From: Acetofilamentum sp.
GTDB lineage: Bacteria; Bacteroidota; Bacteroidia; Bacteroidales; JAFGXI01
Direction of reading: 5' to 3'
Assembly (NCBI GenBank): GCA_020720565.1
Contig: DYOK01000076.1
Coordinates: 1-11,685 of the forward strand
Length of the DNA: 11,685 nt
Shown: piece after piece, positions 8,097-11,685 of the stretch
How the letters are laid out: every line of letters begins with the position of its first letter
How positions within the stretch are numbered: position 1 is the first letter of the stretch
Translations under genes and position numbers: made by a program
The notes under the pieces: generated by a model
Databases searched by the model: none
What the model was told of the DNA's origin: nothing
The model's input: the letters and a program-made list of their open reading frames with translations, nothing else

Positions 8097-8662
8097 AAAA
8101 AGAACTTTTCTCGCCTACTGTTAATCCCGAATTGGCCCAACGTGTGTCGATAGGCTTGAGTAAAAGCATTGCCAATAAAATTGAGCAACCGCAATTAAGA
8201 ATCAAACCTGTAATCGAAAACGAATCGTCGACGGCGATAGTAAATAAAAGCTCAAACGATGTTGATGCTCTAGTGCAAACTGCGGCTTCAGAATCGGAAA
8301 ACCAAGAAATTACTTTAGAACAGGTAAAGAAACTGTGGCCCGAAATAATTGCACATTTACATCGTGAATGGCCGAGAGTGCATAATATTCTTAAACAAAT
8401 TTCCGTCAATGTAGTAGGGGATCAAATTCAGTTATTGGCTTCGGCAGATCACATACAGAATGCGATTACCGAGCGATTAATTCCACTGACTCACGAGGCT
8501 AGAAAAATTCTTAAAAATTCTGATTTGAGTATCGGATTTGATATCAATATCGAAGAAAAAAAGGAACGTTCTTTATATTTAATCAAAGACAAATTTAAAT
8601 TTTATAACGAAAAGAACCCTAATCTTAAATTTTTAGTCGAACAGTTTGGATTGGAATTGTAA
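8087..8662 (+). CDS. dnaX: DnaX tau-specific C-terminal extension, -1 frame of dnaX
   Basis: This frame runs on from the A10 site for 191 residues without a stop. It is most naturally read as the C-terminal part of tau, giving a protein of about 565 residues after a -1 shift. It starts with a charged linker (KLEKELF, then a polar Ser/Ala-rich stretch) and ends in a compact domain with a KKLWPEIIAHLHREWPRV segment and a closing YNEKNPNLKFLVEQFGLEL, the kind of ending usual for tau in Bacteroidota. By analogy with E. coli tau, the extension would connect the clamp loader to the polymerase and the DnaB helicase. There is no ATG at its start and no gap from the upstream frame; the first possible independent start is a TTG at 8132, which would cut off the linker. 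I therefore do not treat it as a separate gene. Confidence 0.85.
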   Translation, partial: TKLEKELFSPTVNPELAQRVSIGLSKSIANKIEQPQLRIKPVIENESSTAIVNKSSNDVDALVQTAASESENQEITLEQVKKLWPEIIAHLHREWPRVHNILKQISVNVVGDQIQLLASADHIQNAITERLIPLTHEARKILKNSDLSIGFDINIEEKKERSLYLIKDKFKFYNEKNPNLKFLVEQFGLEL

Positions 8663-8732
8663 GCCAATGCGTTGTGATATAGACAGTTGTAAAATATTTT
8701 CGTAAACAACAAATGCCTTATAAATCAAACAT

Positions 8733-8740
8733 TATCTTTG
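8733..8740 (+). promoter_or_regulatory. Candidate -7 promoter element for the lipoprotein operon
   Basis: TATCTTTG matches TAnnTTTG exactly, 21 nt before the ATG at 8762; transcription would start near 8747 with a very short leader. This is the only promoter-like signal in the 99-nt gap after dnaX. Confidence 0.6.
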
Positions 8741-8761
8741 TATTGTTAAATATACCAATTA

Positions 8762-9586
8762 ATGGAATTTAAAAATATTTACTTTTTAGTATGTCTTGTT
8801 TTGTTGCTTTCGGCTTGTAAGCAAACCAATGCACCTATTGACCAATCAAAAATGGTCGATTTGCTGGTCGATTTACATATGTCGGACGGGACGTTAAATG
8901 CAGCGGCTTTTCCTTTTGATAGTGTGGCGTTACGTCCAGAAAATATTTATCAGAATGTTTTAGCCAAACACCAAGTCGATAGAGTCTTGTTCGATTCGGC
9001 CTTAGCTTATTATACAAAAGATCGCGAAACATACTTGAAAATTTACGAAGAGGTTATTGAAAAATTAAGTACCAAACAAGGTTTTGTCGAAGCGAGTGTC
9101 GACCAGCAAGGCGTTCAACTCAAACCAGACGACATGTATCAATTTAAATTTTCGACAGATTTTGAAGACACCAAAGTACTTGACGAGAAAATGATTGCGG
9201 GGTTAAATACTACAAGAGCATTTTCTGGTAAAACCTCGTTTTCGACCTCGGAAGGGTTTTCGCTTGGTTTTTCCAAAGTTCAAGCACTTCCATTGCAGGA
9301 GGTTCAATTCGAAGCCAAAGGGTACGTGCTTTTCGAAAATTTGCCCGAAAAATTCCCCAGTATTGCTTTTATTTTGGAATCAAAAGGTAAAATGGAATCG
9401 GTTGTTTACAACGATTTTTCCAAATTGCAAATAAAGCCCAAAACATGGGTGCCTTTTACGTTTAACACCACTTTAAAACTATCTAAACCAGAGCGTCATA
9501 TTAAAATTCAAACTTATATTTTTAATACAAGCAAAGTCAAATTCTTTATCGACAACTACGAGGTTTCAATTAAACAAATTAAATAA
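8762..9586 (+). CDS. DUF4296-type lipoprotein
   Basis: The 274-residue product begins with a lipoprotein signal peptide: a hydrophobic core (residues 6-15) and the lipobox LSAC with the lipidated Cys at 19. Residues about 22-105 match the pattern of the DUF4296 family of Bacteroidota lipoproteins: MVDLLVDLHMSDG, a Tyr-Gln-x-Val-Leu helix, then FDSALAYYTKDRETYLKIYEEV. Residues about 110-274 appear rich in beta strands (FSTDFED, FSLGFSKVQALPL, FFIDNYEVSI) and could form a small jelly-roll-like domain; I cannot name it. It probably faces the periplasm or the cell surface from a membrane anchor. Its function is unknown in this family as far as I know. The next gene starts 29 nt later without an evident promoter, so the two are likely one transcript. 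Confidence 0.85.
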   Translation: MEFKNIYFLVCLVLLLSACKQTNAPIDQSKMVDLLVDLHMSDGTLNAAAFPFDSVALRPENIYQNVLAKHQVDRVLFDSALAYYTKDRETYLKIYEEVIEKLSTKQGFVEASVDQQGVQLKPDDMYQFKFSTDFEDTKVLDEKMIAGLNTTRAFSGKTSFSTSEGFSLGFSKVQALPLQEVQFEAKGYVLFENLPEKFPSIAFILESKGKMESVVYNDFSKLQIKPKTWVPFTFNTTLKLSKPERHIKIQTYIFNTSKVKFFIDNYEVSIKQIK

Positions 9587-9615
9587 ATATAAGCGTGTTT
9601 TAAGATATTTTACAC

Positions 9616-10173
9616 ATGGCATTTCCATACCAAATTAAACAAGTTTTTAAACTGACTCAACCCGAATATCGAATTGAAACACTACCTCTATCGTTAGATT
9701 CGATGCTCTCTAAAGCTATTTCTGACAAAGGTTACGAAACAAAAGATAACTGGTATGTGGGCAAACAAGCGTTGTTTAACGTGCCGTTTCGCTTTAATAT
9801 CGAATTACAAAAAGTAGCCGATGGATTCCATATTATTTACCATTTGCAACTCAACAATTTGGTAAATGGGACTTTGATATTGAGTTTAATTATTGGTTTG
9901 TTGGCCAGAATGCAGTTTTCATATTTCATGATGTTTGTTGCCATTGTTTCGATGGCTTTTTATACCTTAAGTGTACTAATTATGTCTGGTGGTATAAACA
10001 GTATGCTTAAAGGCTTATTTAAAGCATACAGCGTCGAAGAACTAGCCATGAACTATGATGCCGAAAATCAGTGTCCTGCATGCGGACATGTGCTTGAACC
10101 CCAACAAACCGACTGCCCCGAATGCGGTTTACGTGTTAAGCAAAACCGATTTACAAAACCCCTACAACTATAA
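9616..10173 (+). CDS. Two-helix membrane protein with C-terminal zinc ribbon, function unknown
   Basis: I do not recognise a family for this 185-residue protein. Residues 1-80 form a soluble alpha/beta-looking domain (IETLPLSLDSMLSKAI, then alternating strands around 47-80). Two hydrophobic segments follow at about 84-98 and 102-123. After a short amphipathic stretch comes a zinc ribbon with CPAC (153-156) and CPEC (167-170), then a basic end (KQNR). With only a short link between the two helices, the N-terminal domain and the zinc ribbon would lie on the same side of the membrane, by inference the cytoplasm, as there is no signal peptide. It follows the lipoprotein gene by 29 nt, with no promoter-like match between them. 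The ATG has no Shine-Dalgarno sequence. Confidence 0.75.
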   Translation: MAFPYQIKQVFKLTQPEYRIETLPLSLDSMLSKAISDKGYETKDNWYVGKQALFNVPFRFNIELQKVADGFHIIYHLQLNNLVNGTLILSLIIGLLARMQFSYFMMFVAIVSMAFYTLSVLIMSGGINSMLKGLFKAYSVEELAMNYDAENQCPACGHVLEPQQTDCPECGLRVKQNRFTKPLQL

Positions 10174-10187
10174 TCCATTTTTTTCCA

Positions 10188-10195
10188 TACCTTTG
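10188..10195 (+). promoter_or_regulatory. Candidate -7 promoter element for the DEAD-box gene
   Basis: TACCTTTG matches TAnnTTTG exactly. Transcription would begin near 10202, giving a leader of about 225 nt before the TTG start. The distance from this element to the AGGTC hairpin (about 90 nt) is close to that in the dnaX leader (about 99 nt). Confidence 0.55.
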
Positions 10196-10201
10196 TATGT
10201 G

Positions 10202-10379
10202 TCAGGGAAACCGCTTGGCTTTTAAGACTTTCATTCGCATGGCTCGGTGTTATTAATGGTAAACGCATTATTATTAGCGTGTTAAGGTCTTCGACCTATT
10301 CGTTATTTTACTAATTTTCTATTTATAAATGCTCTAACTTAATAAAATACGAGATTAAATTATTCTAAGTACTTAATCT
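10202..10379 (+). promoter_or_regulatory. Structured 5' leader of the DEAD-box gene, copy 2 of a repeated leader element
   Basis: This stretch contains the 19-nt block TTAAGGTCTTCGACCTATT (10282-10300), which matches 6860-6878 at 18 of 19 positions; the single difference is in the hairpin loop. A second hairpin, AGATTAA (10352-10358) with TTAATCT (10373-10379), follows after 54 nt. Just before the block is a hairpin of TAAACGC (10260-10266) with GCGT-g-TTA (10277-10284, one bulge). About 48 nt of AT-rich sequence separate the element from the start codon at 10428. Long leaders upstream of DEAD-box helicase genes are known to carry post-transcriptional control in other bacteria; whether this one does is inference. 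Confidence 0.55.
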
Positions 10380-10427
10380 AATGCAGAACCCGATATCAAA
10401 TTAATAAATTACTTAATTTACAATATT

Positions 10428-11639
10428 TTGAAATTTTCCGAATTTAATTTTTCTCCAGAGCTTATGGACAGTATTTCTTCCATGGGTTACGAAGAATGCA
10501 CCCCTATTCAAGAACAGTCGATTCCTGCTATAATGGATGGTCGAGATTTAATAGCCTCAGCCCAAACAGGAACTGGGAAAACAGCTGCTTTTTTATTGCC
10601 CATTATCGAAGGCATTACCCGAAATTCGTCAAAAGAAGGCATCAAAGCCTTAGTTATTGTCCCAACGCGTGAATTGGCAGTGCAAATTCAACAAAACATG
10701 GAGGGAATGTCGTATTTTACTTCGGTAGCCTCTGTAGCCATCTATGGTGGGGGCGATGGCAACAGTTACACAAGCGAAAAAATGGCTTTGCAAGCTGGAG
10801 TCGATGTGGTTATTGGCACGCCAGGTCGAATAATTTCGCATTCCAACATGCCCTATGTCAATTGGTCGGGACTCAAATACTTGGTCTTAGACGAAGCCGA
10901 CCGTATGCTCGATATGGGCTTCCACGACGATATTATGCGGATAATAAGTAACTTGCCCAAAAAGCGACAAAACCTTTTATTTTCGGCTACCATGCCGCCA
11001 AAGATGCGCGATTTGGCCCGAAAACTTACCGCTAATCCATTCGAAATAAGCTTGGCTGTTTCGAAACCTGCCGAAAAAATTGTTCAAAAAGCCTTTGTAA
11101 TATACGAAACCCAAAAGATTCCATTGGTGGTTCATCTGCTAAAAGATGTCAACTTTAGATCGGTCATAGTGTTTTGCTCAACTAAAAGTAGTGTCAAATC
11201 GTTGGCCCGACAACTGGCTCAAGCCAAACTTTCTGTTCAAGAAATACATTCCGATTTAGATCAAACCCAAAGGGAAAAGATTCTACTTGACTTTAAAAAT
11301 AAAACAGTTACCATAATTGTAGCCACCGATATATTAGCTCGTGGTATTGATGTCGAAGATATTGATTTGGTAGTCAATTTCGACGTGCCACGCGATGCCG
11401 AAGACTATATTCATCGTATTGGTCGAACAGCCCGAGCCGAGGCCGACGGTTTGGCCTATACATTGGTCAACGAATTAGATCAGAGCCGTTTGGCATCCAT
11501 AGAACGATTGATCGAGCGTCCTATCGAAAAAGCAGTTGTTCCAGAATATTTGGGCGACGTACCCACTTATGCCCCACGACAAAAAAACAAACCCTTTAAA
11601 AAACGTTTTTCGAAAAACAAGCCCCATAAGAAAGCATAA
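10428..11639 (+). CDS. DEAD-box ATP-dependent RNA helicase, RhlE-like
   Basis: The 403-residue product shows the full DEAD-box motif set in order: Q motif with an upstream Phe and TPIQ (25-28), motif I AQTGTGKT (45-52), Ia PTREL (79-83), GG (107-108), Ib TPGR (131-134), II DEAD (155-158), III SAT (186-188), IV VIVFC (246-250), V ARGID (304-308) and VI HRIGRTAR (329-336). It ends in a short basic tail rich in Lys and Phe (about 384-403), likely an RNA-binding tail. Such enzymes unwind short RNA duplexes in ribosome assembly, mRNA decay or cold adaptation. The start is TTG at 10428: it gives the usual MKFxEF beginning, no in-frame ATG occurs between the stop at 10374-10376 and this codon, and the next Met (residue 13) would remove the conserved N-terminal Phe. 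The gene has its own promoter and a long leader. RhlE is the best guess at subfamily, not a certain one. Confidence 0.93.
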   Translation: MKFSEFNFSPELMDSISSMGYEECTPIQEQSIPAIMDGRDLIASAQTGTGKTAAFLLPIIEGITRNSSKEGIKALVIVPTRELAVQIQQNMEGMSYFTSVASVAIYGGGDGNSYTSEKMALQAGVDVVIGTPGRIISHSNMPYVNWSGLKYLVLDEADRMLDMGFHDDIMRIISNLPKKRQNLLFSATMPPKMRDLARKLTANPFEISLAVSKPAEKIVQKAFVIYETQKIPLVVHLLKDVNFRSVIVFCSTKSSVKSLARQLAQAKLSVQEIHSDLDQTQREKILLDFKNKTVTIIVATDILARGIDVEDIDLVVNFDVPRDAEDYIHRIGRTARAEADGLAYTLVNELDQSRLASIERLIERPIEKAVVPEYLGDVPTYAPRQKNKPFKKRFSKNKPHKKA

Positions 11640-11685
11640 GGTTAGTTATGTGCTAGCATTCATTGGAAAAAACCCAGAAACAACA

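Noticed and set aside
8047..8409. 120-codon open frame on the - strand opposite the dnaX tau extension
   Set aside because: It lies opposite a frame with clear tau features, its product shows no recognisable domain, and it has no promoter or partner on that strand.
8132..8662. Separate gene starting at TTG 8132 instead of a dnaX extension
   Set aside because: The same frame is open without interruption back to the A10 run and the product has the C-terminal character of tau, so a split gene with its own start is less likely than frameshifting or a run-length error.
8686..8710. GTTGT / ACAAC inverted repeat after dnaX as a terminator
   Set aside because: The stem is only 5 bp around a 15-nt AT-rich loop, and no T run follows it.
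6757..10379. The two leader elements as copies of a transposon or MITE
   Set aside because: I found no matching terminal inverted repeats or target-site duplications around either copy, and both begin at a promoter and end before a start codon. A dispersed repeat without such ends cannot be excluded.
10381..10404. Seven-codon ORF (MQNPISN) before the helicase gene as a leader peptide
   Set aside because: It has no ribosome-binding signal, no run of regulatory codons and no linked terminator; an ORF this short is expected by chance.

Overview
The window looks like AT-rich chromosomal DNA from a member of the Bacteroidota. Four independent signs support this. (1) A giant secreted protein carries SprB-type repeats and ends in a type IX secretion system (T9SS) type B sorting domain. 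(2) There is a DUF4296-type lipoprotein. (3) Three intergenic regions carry exact matches to the Bacteroidota -7 promoter element TAnnTTTG. (4) No start codon is preceded by a clear Shine-Dalgarno sequence. I cannot place it below phylum or class level.

Layout, all genes on the + strand. Positions 1-58 hold the intrinsic terminator of a gene outside the window. Positions 59-244 hold only a weak promoter candidate. At 245-6647 a small secreted protein of unknown function is followed, 4 nt later, by a 2002-residue surface protein built from CUB-like, PKD-like, P-domain-like and SprB modules plus a T9SS type B C-terminal domain. This pair is closed by a strong terminator at 6669-6700. At 6757-8662 lies dnaX with its own promoter and a ~195-nt leader; its reading frame breaks at a run of ten A residues. 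The upstream frame encodes a gamma-like clamp-loader ATPase and the -1 frame encodes the tau-specific C-terminal extension. At 8733-10173 a promoter drives a DUF4296 lipoprotein and a small membrane protein with a zinc ribbon. At 10188-11639 a promoter and a ~225-nt leader precede a DEAD-box RNA helicase that starts with TTG. Positions 11640-11685 show nothing recognisable.

Two observations deserve most attention. First, dnaX has an A10 slippage site placed where the clamp-loader core (domains I-III) ends, as expected for programmed production of gamma and tau; a homopolymer sequencing error is the main alternative. Second, the leaders of dnaX and the helicase gene, two unrelated genes, are related to each other: same promoter-to-element distance, the same hairpin AGGTC-TTY-GACCT within a 19-nt block differing at one base, and a second shared hairpin 53-54 nt further on. 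This suggests a repeated cis-regulatory RNA or a small dispersed element family linking replication and RNA-remodelling genes. I know of no named family that it matches.
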